From contig CAKQWG010000039.1 of assembly GCA_934278005.1 (NCBI GenBank), positions 1 through 22,192 on the forward strand: 22,192 bases of DNA, in the 5' to 3' direction. The notes beneath the pieces are model-generated. The model was not told where the DNA came from. It saw nothing but the letters and a program-made list of their open reading frames with translations, and searched no databases. The translations under genes were made by a program, and so were the position numbers. Positions within the stretch are counted from its first letter, which is position 1, and each line of letters opens with the position of its first letter. Source of the DNA: an uncultured Pirellulaceae bacterium (GTDB taxonomy: Bacteria; Planctomycetota; Planctomycetia; Pirellulales; Pirellulaceae). Below are positions 6,763 through 15,500 of the stretch, piece by piece.

Positions 6763-8343
6763 GTGTCAAAAAATATCATTATCGACTGGCAACGCGATAG
6801 CCTCATCGTCGCCTCGGGAGAGACACGCGGCGGCAGTGCGCATATTGACAGCCTGAGTGTGCAGCACATTCGGCACGCCGACGCGGACCTCAGGCAAAGC
6901 ACTCCTGAGCAATCGGCCGAGGGCGAAGGACTGCCGTCGCTCAGCGATGATGCTGCACAAGCGCTTGAGCGAGCCGTCGACGAACTGGGGCTGCGCAAGC
7001 GAGACGCAACGGTGATTGTGTCGCGAGATTTGGTGGAAGTGCGCACGATCTCCGTGCCACGCATAGAAGCCGCCGAACTGCCCGACCTGATTCGCTTCCA
7101 AGCCCAGCGGCAATTGGCCAATATGGGCGATTCATGGACACTCGACTATGTGCTGTTGCCCGATGCGCCCGGTCAGGAGATGCTGACCGCGCTGGTGGGA
7201 GCTATCTCAGCGGTCACGATGCAGAGCATAGAAGCGGCCTGTGAACGAGCCGGTCTGGCACTCGCACATGTCGCGCTGCGGCCAATTGAGATCGCCAGGT
7301 TTGCGGTGGCATCCGGCGAACTGCCCGGGCCCGAGCCATCGCTCGTCGTGTGCATGTCGCAGCAACATGCCGATCTGCTAATTCTGGTGCAGGGACAAGT
7401 CGTCCAAGTGCGCAGTACCAAGCTGCCCGCCCAGACCTCTCAGTGGCAGACGACGTTTAGCGGCGAAGTGCGTCGCAGTCTGATGGCTGCATCAGCGCAG
7501 CTCGACCATAAGCCGCTCGCGCGAGTTTTGCTCATTGCCACGCCGGCCGCCGCTGAGCACGTGGCCGAGCTGCTGGCCGGTGTCATCGACTGTCCCATCT
7601 CCTTGATCGATCCGTCGAAGTTTTTGTCGGAGAGCCTTGCGTCGCGCCGCGAGTTGGCCGAGCATGCGGCTCACCGCATCGCTGGCATCGCCGGCGGTCT
7701 TACGTTGGCGACGGCCGCAGCCAGCGAACGGATCGATTTCAAAGACCCCAAGAAACGCCCGCCACCCCAGAAACGCACGCGCACCTACCTGCTCGCTACC
7801 GCAGCGGCAGTACTGCTCATCGGCAGTGGTGTCACGTGGTGGTTGGGTGTGCAGCGCGAGCTGGACGAGCAATTGGCTCGCTACCGCTCCATCGCGGCCG
7901 GCAAAAAAGCCACCATCGAATTGGCTGAGCAGCGCGTCGCTCAGGTGCAGGAGATCGACCGCTTCCTGCAAGCCTCGCCCAATTGGCTCGATGAGATGGC
8001 CTACATGGCTCAACAGATGCCACCGGCAGAGAAGGTGCTCATGGGAGAACCCACCTTCACGGTTCTCGCCGATGGCAGCGGGCGGATAACCATGCCTGTG
8101 GCCGTCGATTCGTCCGCGACGATTGGTGAATTTGAGAGTTCGTTGCGCGATGAGCAGCACGTGGTAGCGGGCAAGAATTCTACCCAGTTGAATACCGCCG
8201 CTGGCGATTTGTACAAATGGCGAGTCGACCAAGCTATTACGGTTTCCGGCAGTGGCTGGAACTTGGTGTCTCAGCTTGATACCAGTCGTTCTGCCGGCCG
8301 CCAGCCAGATTCGCAGACCCCCGCAGCACCACAAGAGAACTGA
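6763..8343 (+). CDS. gspL: Type II secretion assembly protein GspL (PilM/PilN-like fusion)
   Basis: GspL is a bitopic inner-membrane protein. Its cytoplasmic actin-like domain contacts GspE, and its periplasmic part pairs with GspM. Residues about 1-325 have the PilM/GspL actin-like style: an N-terminal strand (NIIIDWQRDSLIVASGE), an internal segment typical of the fold (RFQAQRQLANMGDSWTLDYVLLP) and a later strand with GGLTLATAA near 310. One transmembrane helix lies near residues 341-364 (YLLATAAAVLLIGSGVTWWL), followed by a coiled-coil and a PilN-like periplasmic domain of about 160 residues. The total of 526 residues is larger than classical GspL (about 400). The start is GTG at 6763, with only a weak ggcgg 12 nt upstream. 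gspM follows after 8 nt. Confidence 0.8.
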   Translation: MSKNIIIDWQRDSLIVASGETRGGSAHIDSLSVQHIRHADADLRQSTPEQSAEGEGLPSLSDDAAQALERAVDELGLRKRDATVIVSRDLVEVRTISVPRIEAAELPDLIRFQAQRQLANMGDSWTLDYVLLPDAPGQEMLTALVGAISAVTMQSIEAACERAGLALAHVALRPIEIARFAVASGELPGPEPSLVVCMSQQHADLLILVQGQVVQVRSTKLPAQTSQWQTTFSGEVRRSLMAASAQLDHKPLARVLLIATPAAAEHVAELLAGVIDCPISLIDPSKFLSESLASRRELAEHAAHRIAGIAGGLTLATAAASERIDFKDPKKRPPPQKRTRTYLLATAAAVLLIGSGVTWWLGVQRELDEQLARYRSIAAGKKATIELAEQRVAQVQEIDRFLQASPNWLDEMAYMAQQMPPAEKVLMGEPTFTVLADGSGRITMPVAVDSSATIGEFESSLRDEQHVVAGKNSTQLNTAAGDLYKWRVDQAITVSGSGWNLVSQLDTSRSAGRQPDSQTPAAPQEN

Positions 8344-8351
8344 CGTCTACT

Positions 8352-9548
8352 ATGGCGATGACAAAACGAGAGCGATATTTGGCACTAGGCGTCGGCGTCG
8401 TGGTCGGACTATTGGCGCTGCAGACAGTTGTTAGCGGTATCACCAGTCGCTGGCAAGCCAAGCAGGATTTGGTCGACACCGCGCAGGCTGAAATGGAGAG
8501 CATGCAGAGGATTGAAACTGCGGGCACGATCGCCGAGCGCCAGTTGCGCCAATTGAACGAAAAATCTTTGCCCACCAACTCAGAAATACTGGTGGCTCAG
8601 TACAAAGCTTGGTTGACCAAAGCTGCCTTAGATGCCGGGGTGGGAGATATCAAAATCACACCTCCTGACCGACCGACTAGGGAAACCGCGGCGTACAAGG
8701 AATACAAGTTCAGTTTGACTGGCACATGTCGCATCGATCAATGGCTGGATTTGATGGCTGAGTATTACGACGCCGACTATTTGCACCGACTGCAACATGT
8801 GAAGCTCACCCTCACCAAAGATCCGGGCGTAGTCAAAATTGTGTTCGATTCGCATGCTCTGGCACTCGTCGGAGCACAGCCCGACCAACCTGCCTCGGGA
8901 CAGTCCTCGGGGCGGCTGGCTAAATCGGCTGACGAATATAAGCAGATCATTCTCGACCGCAATCCGTTCTCACCTCCCAACCAACCGCCCACGCTGGCCG
9001 GCCCACGGACTTTTGAAATCCCGCGCGGCACACCCTGGGAGCAGATACTCAAGCTGGAAGATCCCGAGAATCACGAAGTGCAATTGCAGTTTGACGGTGA
9101 TCAGCTCCCCGAGGGCCTGCAGTTGAGCGGTAAGACCGTCAAGTGGACACCCGCGGAGAATGGCAAGTTCGAGCTGGCGCTGCGCGTGTCCGATAGCGGT
9201 TGGCCCAGTGCCAACAGCGTGGAAAAATTGACGTTCAACGTAGTCGATCCTCCTAAGGCTGCTGAGCCCGAGCCCGAGCCAGCTAAGTTCGACGCCGCAA
9301 CTCAAGCCTTCATCACCGGACTCGTCAGCGGTCGCACGGGCAACGAAGTCTGGATTCACTCGCGCACCGAGGGGAAAACACACGAACTGTCGGTGGGCTC
9401 CGAGTTTGAAATTGGTTCAGTCAAGGGAAAGATCGTTAATATCAACCTTAACGAAGACACCATTGAACTGGAAAGTGGCGACGTGCTGTGGACCGCCGGC
9501 ATGGACACCTCCTTAGCCGCCGCCTTTGCCAAGAGCAAGATAGACTAG
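8352..9548 (+). CDS. gspM: GspM/PilO-like T2SS protein with Ig-like and GspC-like C-terminal domains
   Basis: The N-terminal part is GspM/PilO-like: a short basic cytoplasmic tail, one membrane helix (about 9-30, YLALGVGVVVGLLALQTVV), a coiled-coil and a ferredoxin-like periplasmic domain to about residue 185. GspM usually ends there. Here a linker (LDRNPFSPPNQPP, near 200) leads to a cadherin/Ig-like domain (about 210-298; LEDPENHEVQLQF, LPEGLQL, VKWTPAENGKFEL, LRVSDSG). An EPEPEP linker and a final beta-rich domain of about 90 residues follow (VWIHSRTEGKTHELSVGSEF, IELESGDVLW). That last domain resembles the GspC homology region or PilP, which binds the secretin. The protein may therefore combine GspM and GspC roles. 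The domain calls are by eye. Start ATG is at 8352; an ATG at 8358 is also in frame. Confidence 0.72.
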   Translation: MAMTKRERYLALGVGVVVGLLALQTVVSGITSRWQAKQDLVDTAQAEMESMQRIETAGTIAERQLRQLNEKSLPTNSEILVAQYKAWLTKAALDAGVGDIKITPPDRPTRETAAYKEYKFSLTGTCRIDQWLDLMAEYYDADYLHRLQHVKLTLTKDPGVVKIVFDSHALALVGAQPDQPASGQSSGRLAKSADEYKQIILDRNPFSPPNQPPTLAGPRTFEIPRGTPWEQILKLEDPENHEVQLQFDGDQLPEGLQLSGKTVKWTPAENGKFELALRVSDSGWPSANSVEKLTFNVVDPPKAAEPEPEPAKFDAATQAFITGLVSGRTGNEVWIHSRTEGKTHELSVGSEFEIGSVKGKIVNINLNEDTIELESGDVLWTAGMDTSLAAAFAKSKID

Positions 9549-9591
9549 CATCTATCAGCCGCTTTGGCGTTAGCCACGGTTGCATTCTGCT

Positions 9592-9607
9592 GGCGGCTTC
9601 AGCCGCC
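9592..9607. terminator. GC-rich hairpin between convergent gspM and the receiver-like gene
   Basis: ggcggc and gccgcc flank the tetraloop ttca; the perfect complementarity can be read as 7 bp around 2 nt. It lies 43 nt after the gspM stop and 48 nt from the stop of the opposing gene, the place for a bidirectional terminator. No T-tract follows on either strand, so it is either a weak terminator or part of a dispersed repeat. Confidence 0.4.
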
Positions 9608-9655
9608 GGATCCCGGACAAATGAATTGCAAGCCCGGAGGCCGACGCATTCACAT

Positions 9656-10030
9656 TCAAACTATCAGCACCCACTGCTGCATCAGCCGGTCGATCTGGCT
9701 GCTGATCTGACCTCGCGATAGCACTTGCTGACAGCCCGCCTGTTCGGCTGCTGACAAACGCTGCCCCTGGACGTGTGGGCCAAAAGCAATTTTGTGAGCT
9801 TGTGGAAACTGCCCACTGAGCGACTCCACCACACTCGGTATGGCCTCCAGCGAGACGCTATTTAGATCGATGATCCAGGCGGATACCTCTGCCGCACTCA
9901 GGCTGGTCAACTTGTCCGAATCTGGCGATAGGGCTACTACGAGAGCACCTCCCATTTTCTCGGCGGCGGTGCGAATAGTGGGCACAAAGAACAGGTCCTT
10001 GGTAACCAAAACGATACTGCTTTTCGCCAT
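9656..10030 (-). CDS. Stand-alone receiver-like (pseudo-receiver) protein
   Basis: A 124-residue protein with the alternating beta/alpha pattern of a response-regulator receiver: beta1 SIVLVTKDLFF, beta3 SAWIIDLNSVS, beta4 HKIAFGPHV and beta5 QQVLSRGQ. Asp55 (WIID55) sits where the phospho-acceptor Asp would be. The paired acidic residues after beta1 are replaced by K11-D12, and the Lys expected after beta5 is not evident. It may therefore be a receiver-like fold that is not phosphorylated in the standard way. It has no output domain. The start at 10030 is supported by an AGGA (10039-10042 on the + strand numbering) 8 nt upstream; an in-frame upstream ATG at 10135 would add 35 unstructured residues. 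It is transcribed divergently from jetA, but the sequence shows no functional link. Confidence 0.6.
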   Translation of the reverse strand: MAKSSIVLVTKDLFFVPTIRTAAEKMGGALVVALSPDSDKLTSLSAAEVSAWIIDLNSVSLEAIPSVVESLSGQFPQAHKIAFGPHVQGQRLSAAEQAGCQQVLSRGQISSQIDRLMQQWVLIV

Positions 10031-10365
10031 CTGTCGATTCCTGAGCCCGTCTGTTGGTTGAGTTCTCTTGCGGCATGCTAAGACCTGCCTGGACTGCGAC
10101 TTAGCATGCTCTCGCCGCCCGCTGCAGGGCAGCAATTATCGCGCAATGCCTTGATTTTCCTAGCCCTGCTGCGATCCTTAGCTTGGTGGCTGCTGCAAGT
10201 AAGTACAATGAAGTGACAGTTTTTCCCCATCCGCCGCGGCGGGGCTCGGCTGAAATGCTCGCTGGCGACCCCAGATGGTCCGCCTGCTGCTTGCGGCAGG
10301 TCCCCAAAGCTCATGCACCATAAACTCATGCACCGCAGAGGTTTCGCAGACCCTATTTGTACCAC
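10031..10365. other. Divergent intergenic region before the jetABC genes
   Basis: These 335 nt between the receiver-like gene and jetA hold no convincing gene. The open frames here are shadows lacking recognisable protein features. Visible structure includes a perfect 12-bp palindrome ccgccgcggcgg at 10231-10242 and a short hairpin cctgc...gcagg near 10283-10300. Two direct copies of ctcatgcacc lie near 10310 and 10325. Promoters for both flanking genes should lie here, but I cannot assign -35/-10 boxes with confidence. Confidence 0.6.
10310..10334. repeat. Direct repeat ctcatgcacc upstream of jetA
   Basis: Two identical 10-mers (10310-10319 and 10325-10334) start 15 nt apart, 32 nt before the jetA ATG at 10366. 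Closely spaced identical decamers at this position could bind a regulator of the jet genes. The distance is not a full number of helical turns (about 1.4), which weakens the operator reading. Confidence 0.4.
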
Positions 10366-11823
10366 ATGAATCTAGCGTCGCTCCAACAGTTCTTTGATAG
10401 CTCGCCAGCAATTCGCTTGTTGCGCTCTCCGCATGCGCCGTGGATCCTTGAATTTCTGCATCAACAGTTCAAATGCTCAGGGCAAATTACTTGGCCGCAC
10501 ACCGAGCTCGCCGCACGCCTGGACGCGGCGCTGCATCAGCTGCGTCAGACCGACATCGCTAGTCCAAGCCGTGTTGTCGATGCGGGTGTTGCCGATGCGA
10601 CCGGTGCGCCGCTGCCGCGGCTTACCAGTCAGGCTTATCTGAGCCTGTGGTCAAGCGCCGACGTGCGGTTGCTCAAGCGGTTTGTCGACGCTGTGCCGGC
10701 GGAACCCGTCTATCAACTCACTCCCGACGCAGAGCTAGTGCTCGCCTTTGTCTCCAAAGCCACTCGCCGCGATCGCACGATCGGCGCGCAGACGCACCTG
10801 CAGTCGATCTTAGGGTTGCTACAGGAGGTCGTCGCTGACGCTGGCGACGCGGACGACCCCCAGAACCACTACAGCCTGCGTGCACGATTCGACTTAGCCG
10901 CTGACCAATTGGAACAGTTAAAAAGCGAGTTCCGCGGCGTAGAAGAGCGGTTCAAATCGATTACGCGCGACGTGCAGCAACGCCTTTTGCAATCTAAGGA
11001 TTCGCGTGGGGAGATTATCGAGTTCGCGCTGGACGCTGAGGATCTTCTCAAAAGTGGAGACCAAGCGCGCGGCTTTGCGGAATTCCTTAAGCTGGTTCAC
11101 GACCCCACCAAACAGGCACAGCTAGTTGAGCTGGTCAGAGAACTCACTCAGTTGAAGGCGTTGGCTGGTCGCGAGGAGGCCCTGCGAGCCATGCGGACAA
11201 TGCTCCCCAGTTTGCTTGCCGAAGCCGAGAAGATCCTCCGCACGACCCAGCACTTGAGTCTTACCCTTCGGCGTCTGTTGGACACTCGCAGTAGTCGTCA
11301 GCAACGCCAGCTGGCTCAGCTGCTACGCGATATTCGGGCCGCGGCCAGTCAACGTAGCCAAAAACCACCGCTGGAGATCGGCTTAGAGATTGAAGCGGAG
11401 CTCGAGATTCAGCTGCCTTGCGAGCGACCTTTCTGGGCCCAGTCCGAGCCGTTTGCCGAAGTTGACTGGCAATTGGCGGCCAGCGATCCCATACAACACG
11501 CCGAGGCGCTTCAGCAATTGGTGGCGCTGCACCGCATCGATTGGCAGACGATGCGCCGCAATATCACGCTGCTGCTGCACTCACGATCCGAAGTGTCCCT
11601 GCCAGAATTGCTCAACCGCTACCCAATTCAAAGCGGCGCGGTCGAGGTACTGGGCTACATCCAGATCGCCCATGAGGATGGGCATGTGATCGATTCGTCG
11701 CAAGTGATCCCGTTGGCCGCGAATTGGCCGCACGCGCAATCGCGTGTGCTGCACATCCCACGCGTGATATTTCGGCGATCCGAGCGCGCGACAGCCGCGT
11801 TGCCGGTCGCTACTAGCTTATGA
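10366..11823 (+). CDS. jetA: JetA/MksF-like kleisin subunit (DUF3375) of a Wadjet-type SMC complex
   Basis: 485 residues from the ATG at 10366; an in-frame TTG at 10357 is possible. The N-terminus follows the DUF3375 pattern: LLRSPHAPWILEFLHQQF, then a short charged helix, LTSQAYLSLWSSADVRLLKR and YQLTPDAELVLAFV, ending with the R-x-x-x-x-x-x-T-x-L-x-x-I-L-x-L-L-x-x-V segment (about 150-165). Residues about 180-345 are helical/coiled-coil with FRGVEERFKSITRDVQQRLLQ and GDQARGFAEFLKL. The C-terminal part (about 380-485) should be the winged-helix that contacts the SMC head. In this family JetA bridges the JetC heads with JetB bound. It is the first gene of jetABC, 128 nt ahead of jetB. No strong ribosome-binding site is seen. 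Confidence 0.88.
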   Translation: MNLASLQQFFDSSPAIRLLRSPHAPWILEFLHQQFKCSGQITWPHTELAARLDAALHQLRQTDIASPSRVVDAGVADATGAPLPRLTSQAYLSLWSSADVRLLKRFVDAVPAEPVYQLTPDAELVLAFVSKATRRDRTIGAQTHLQSILGLLQEVVADAGDADDPQNHYSLRARFDLAADQLEQLKSEFRGVEERFKSITRDVQQRLLQSKDSRGEIIEFALDAEDLLKSGDQARGFAEFLKLVHDPTKQAQLVELVRELTQLKALAGREEALRAMRTMLPSLLAEAEKILRTTQHLSLTLRRLLDTRSSRQQRQLAQLLRDIRAAASQRSQKPPLEIGLEIEAELEIQLPCERPFWAQSEPFAEVDWQLAASDPIQHAEALQQLVALHRIDWQTMRRNITLLLHSRSEVSLPELLNRYPIQSGAVEVLGYIQIAHEDGHVIDSSQVIPLAANWPHAQSRVLHIPRVIFRRSERATAALPVATSL

Positions 11824-11951
11824 ATTCGTCAGTGACGCGACCCGCTTCGAGTATCAGCGACTGGGTTGATCGAGAGCCTTGACAACTCTCACTACCACTA
11901 AGGACTTGAACTTCTACTGATCCCAAACCTAACCGCGAAAGCAGCGAGCAA

Positions 11952-12593
11952 GTGACTCACACGACCGACCACGCTGAACCCAACGCGCCGCCTCGATCTG
12001 TCGATGCGCTCCCCGCTTACAAGGACTGGAGCCAATCCGCAGTGAGGCTGCTGCAGGGCCCCATCTACAGCGATGACACCGCGTGGGATCTCACCTTGCG
12101 TTATCAGTCGGCGCTGTGCGATTACTTTGCTCGCATTGGCTTGATGCTCATCGTAGACGAAGCGGAAGGCTTGGCGTACTTGAGGCAACTGGCCGATGAC
12201 GAGGCGCGCGATGAGTATCAACACTTGCCGCGTCTGTTTCGGCGCACGCGACTGAGCTACGACGTAACACTGCTGTGCGTGCTGCTGCGAGACGAACTGC
12301 GACGATTCGAGGAAGAGGATTTGGACAATCGCCGCTGCGTGGTTGAACAAGCGTCGCTAATCGATGTGTGGAAGGGATTTTTTCCAAGCGATAGCGACGA
12401 AGTGCGGCTGCACAAATCGCTCGAGGCCGCCTTCAGACGACTCGAGACGTTGCGGATGGTCAGCCGCTTTGGCGAATCGCCAGGCAGCTGGGAGATCCGC
12501 CGCATTCTCAAAGCCCGCCTGCCAGTCGCCGAGCTCGAGCGGCTCAAGGAACAATTGCTACTCAAAGTGAATCAAGAGTCCGCACATGGTTAA
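11952..12593 (+). CDS. jetB: JetB/MksE-like KITE subunit (DUF4194)
   Basis: 213 residues from a GTG start; the frame has no ATG, GTG or TTG between this GTG and the preceding in-frame stop near 11907. The DUF4194 hallmarks are visible: AVRLLQGPIYSDDTAWDLTL, YFARIGLMLIVDEAEGLAYL, LPRLFRRTRLSYDVTLLCVL with LRDELRRFEEED, then a second winged-helix (LHKSLEAAFRRLETLRMVSR) ending in WEIRRILKARLPVAELERL. KITE proteins are tandem winged-helix dimers that bind the kleisin next to the SMC heads and DNA. The gene overlaps jetC by 8 nt (ATGGTTAA), implying coupled translation. The 128-nt spacer after jetA contains an isolated TTGACA at 11879-11884 without a good partner -10, so a separate promoter is possible but weakly supported. 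Confidence 0.87.
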   Translation: MTHTTDHAEPNAPPRSVDALPAYKDWSQSAVRLLQGPIYSDDTAWDLTLRYQSALCDYFARIGLMLIVDEAEGLAYLRQLADDEARDEYQHLPRLFRRTRLSYDVTLLCVLLRDELRRFEEEDLDNRRCVVEQASLIDVWKGFFPSDSDEVRLHKSLEAAFRRLETLRMVSRFGESPGSWEIRRILKARLPVAELERLKEQLLLKVNQESAHG

Positions 12594-15500
12594 AATCGAT
12601 CTCCAGATCAACCCCACTCAGTCGGCAGATTGGCTGTGCCACCCACGTCCCGGCTACCGACTTAAAAAGTTGGAAGTCACCAACTGGGGCACCTTCGACA
12701 GCACCGGCGGGAGAGTCTATAGCCTCGCGCTGGAGGGCCGCACCGCGCTGCTGGTCGGTCAGAACGGGTCGGGTAAGTCGACGCTTGTCGATGCGCTCCT
12801 GACGCTGTTGGTTCAGCCCGGTGTGCGCAATTACAATGTTGCCGCAGGTGCTAAGAAACGCGAGCGGGATGAACGCACCTACATTCGCGGAGCCTGCGGA
12901 CGGTCGAGCGACGATGAGCTCGGCTCCGTTACCGATTACCTCAGACCCGACAACAAACATTATTCCGTGCTACTAGCCTGCTTTGAGCGTGCGGACACCG
13001 GCTCCGCATTTACCGTTGCCCAAGTGTTGCAAATCACCGCTGACGGCGAGCTCGACAAGACCTACGCCTTCGCCGACGGCGAGCGGAGCATTACGGGCGA
13101 CCTGAGTGGTCTACACCGCGAGCAGAAAATTCCTAAGCAGTTGGCCGAGCGAGGGTTTCAGGCGACTACTAAATATTCTGAGTACCTGGCCTGGATTGCC
13201 CGCTGCACTCATCAGCGCCCCAAAGCCATGGATGTCTTCAATCAGACAGTTGCCGTCAAAGATATTCAAAGTCTCAATCGCTTCATCCGCGATCACATGC
13301 TTGAACCCCATTCGTGGCGCGAGCGGATCGAGAGCTTGCTGGGTCACTTCACACAGCTCAACCAGGCTCATCAGGCGCTGGTAAAGGCTCGGCGAAAGAT
13401 CGAATTGCTCACTCCTGTCGCCGTGGCTGCCGAGGCGCATGAACGATTGGCGGCCGACATGGAGAATTGCACGCAACAGCTCGATGCAGTCGATAGTTAT
13501 TTCCGCAACCACTTGGTACAGTGGCTGAATCCGCGTTTGACGATACACCAATCGGCCATCGCTGCTGCCGCTCGCCAAAAACAAAAGCTGCAACTTGAAA
13601 TCGAACTACTCGACGAAACTCAGCGGACACTCAAGAATGAAATCGAGAAAACCGGCGGTGAGCGACTGAGGCACCTTCCGCTACTTCTAGAGACGCAGCA
13701 AGCCCTGCTCGCCGCCAAACGTCGCGAGCGACAGAGGCTACAGATCGCGCTACAAACAATCGGTTTTTCCACGGAACAATCCGCAGCTTGGTTGGACAGC
13801 GCGACGCAGTTTGAGCAGTTGCCTGCCCAGCTGGAAGCTACCCGGCAACAGTTAATCGAGCAATCCTCGCAATTGGGCGAGCAACGCCTGCGCCAGGCTC
13901 GTCGGTTAACCGAAGTCCGCACGCGAGTTGAAGACGAGCAGTCGCAGCTCGTGGCGCTGAGTGAGCAGCCCGGCAATATTCCCAGCTGGCTGGCCGAAGT
14001 CCGAGCAGCTATGGCAAACGCTCTGCAGCTTCCGGAAACGGAGCTAGTCTTCGCATGCGAATTGATCAGTGTCTCTGAAGCGGAGTTGGCTTGGCAGCCC
14101 GCTATTGAGGCCGTGTTGCGTCGTTTCGCTCTGAGTCTGCTCGTGCCCGAGCAACACTACCGCGCGGTCAGCCAATACGTTGAACAGCACGCGCTGGTCG
14201 ATGCCCGCGGACGTGGGCAGCGTTTGGTTTACATCCGCGTTCCGAGCATAGCCACCGCGCCCAGTGCGGATCGATTGCACCCCGACTCCATGATCCGCAA
14301 GTTGCAACTCCGGACCGCGCCCGCCCAGTTGCCTGCCCAAAACAATGGCCGCGCTGCGGACCAGGCAAATGAGCCTGCGCAAAACTTGATCTCTTGGCTC
14401 GATCGCGAACTGCGGCGGCGGTTCGACTATCGCTGCTGTCAGACGATCGAGCAATTCCAGCGTGCGCCCGGACTAGCGCTGACGCAGAACCGCCACATTA
14501 AGTATGGCGGCCAACAGCATGAGAAGGACGATCGACCTGGCGGCTTCGATTCCAAACAGTTCGTGCTGGGCTGGGATAATGCGCTGCGCAAGAACGATTT
14601 GCGAAACAGCATGCACGAGCTACGCCGACTCCAACAGGAAATATTGCAAGCGATTCAGACTCTAGAGGGCGAATCGCGTCTAATGTCGAAAAAGTTGGCC
14701 GCTATCGATACGGCCAGCGGGGTTCCCGAATTCGATCTGATTGATATCCAGCGACATCAACGCGAGATAGAGGTCCTTGAGGCTGAGCGCGACGCGATCG
14801 AAGAGTCCAATGATGCTGTGCGTCTGCTGCGCGAGCGCTTGGACGCAGCCATCGAGCGCCGCTTCGCGCTACAGCGCCTGCGCGACGCCCAGGTAGCCAC
14901 CGAGAGCAACCTGCTGCGGGAAAGCGATCAGGCGGCGCACTGGTTAGAGCGTCACCAAGAGACGCTTATCGAGCGCGAGAAGCAGGGCAAGCTGGCAGCG
15001 CATCGACGGGCCTTTGCGGACCTCGACGCTGCCCTCAAGCAGCGCCTGTCACAATTCAAAGACTTGGCGGAATTCTCTGAGCTACAAGCGGAAACGTCTC
15101 AGTCGCTCCAATTGCAGCTCAACGCCTTGCACCAAGCGGCCGAGCCGATTCGCGCCGACGGCATCCGCGCCATGCAAAAATTCCTTAGCGACTCCCCCGA
15201 GGAACGCACCGATCTGCGCGCGGACTGGCTGTATCTAGATGGCTTTCTGGGCATGTTAGAGCAGTTGCAACTGGAGGATCTTCCGCGACACGAACACCGT
15301 TTTCGAGAGCGACTGAATGACAATGTGACTCAGGAGATCGGCGTGCTGCATGCTGCACTGCAGTGCGAACGCCAGGAGATTCTCGACAAGATCGAAACGC
15401 TCAATGGTTCTTTGGAACAGCTCGAGTATCGCGCGGGGACTCACATGCGGCTCGAGCCGCGCCCGGTTGCCGACCGCGAGATTCGCGATTTCCAAGCACT

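Noticed and set aside
7492..8334. 280-residue minus-strand open frame opposite gspL
   Set aside because: It lies fully within gspL, whose frame has the actin-like and TM features and operon spacing; the opposite frame shows no family traits.
10231..10242. ccgccgcggcgg palindrome as an intrinsic terminator
   Set aside because: The T run lies before it on the plus strand and would be an A run after it on the minus strand, the wrong order for termination.
10078..10365. Small minus-strand open frames upstream of jetA
   Set aside because: Basic, Cys/Ser-rich translations without domain pattern, overlapping each other and the intergenic palindromes; they look non-coding.
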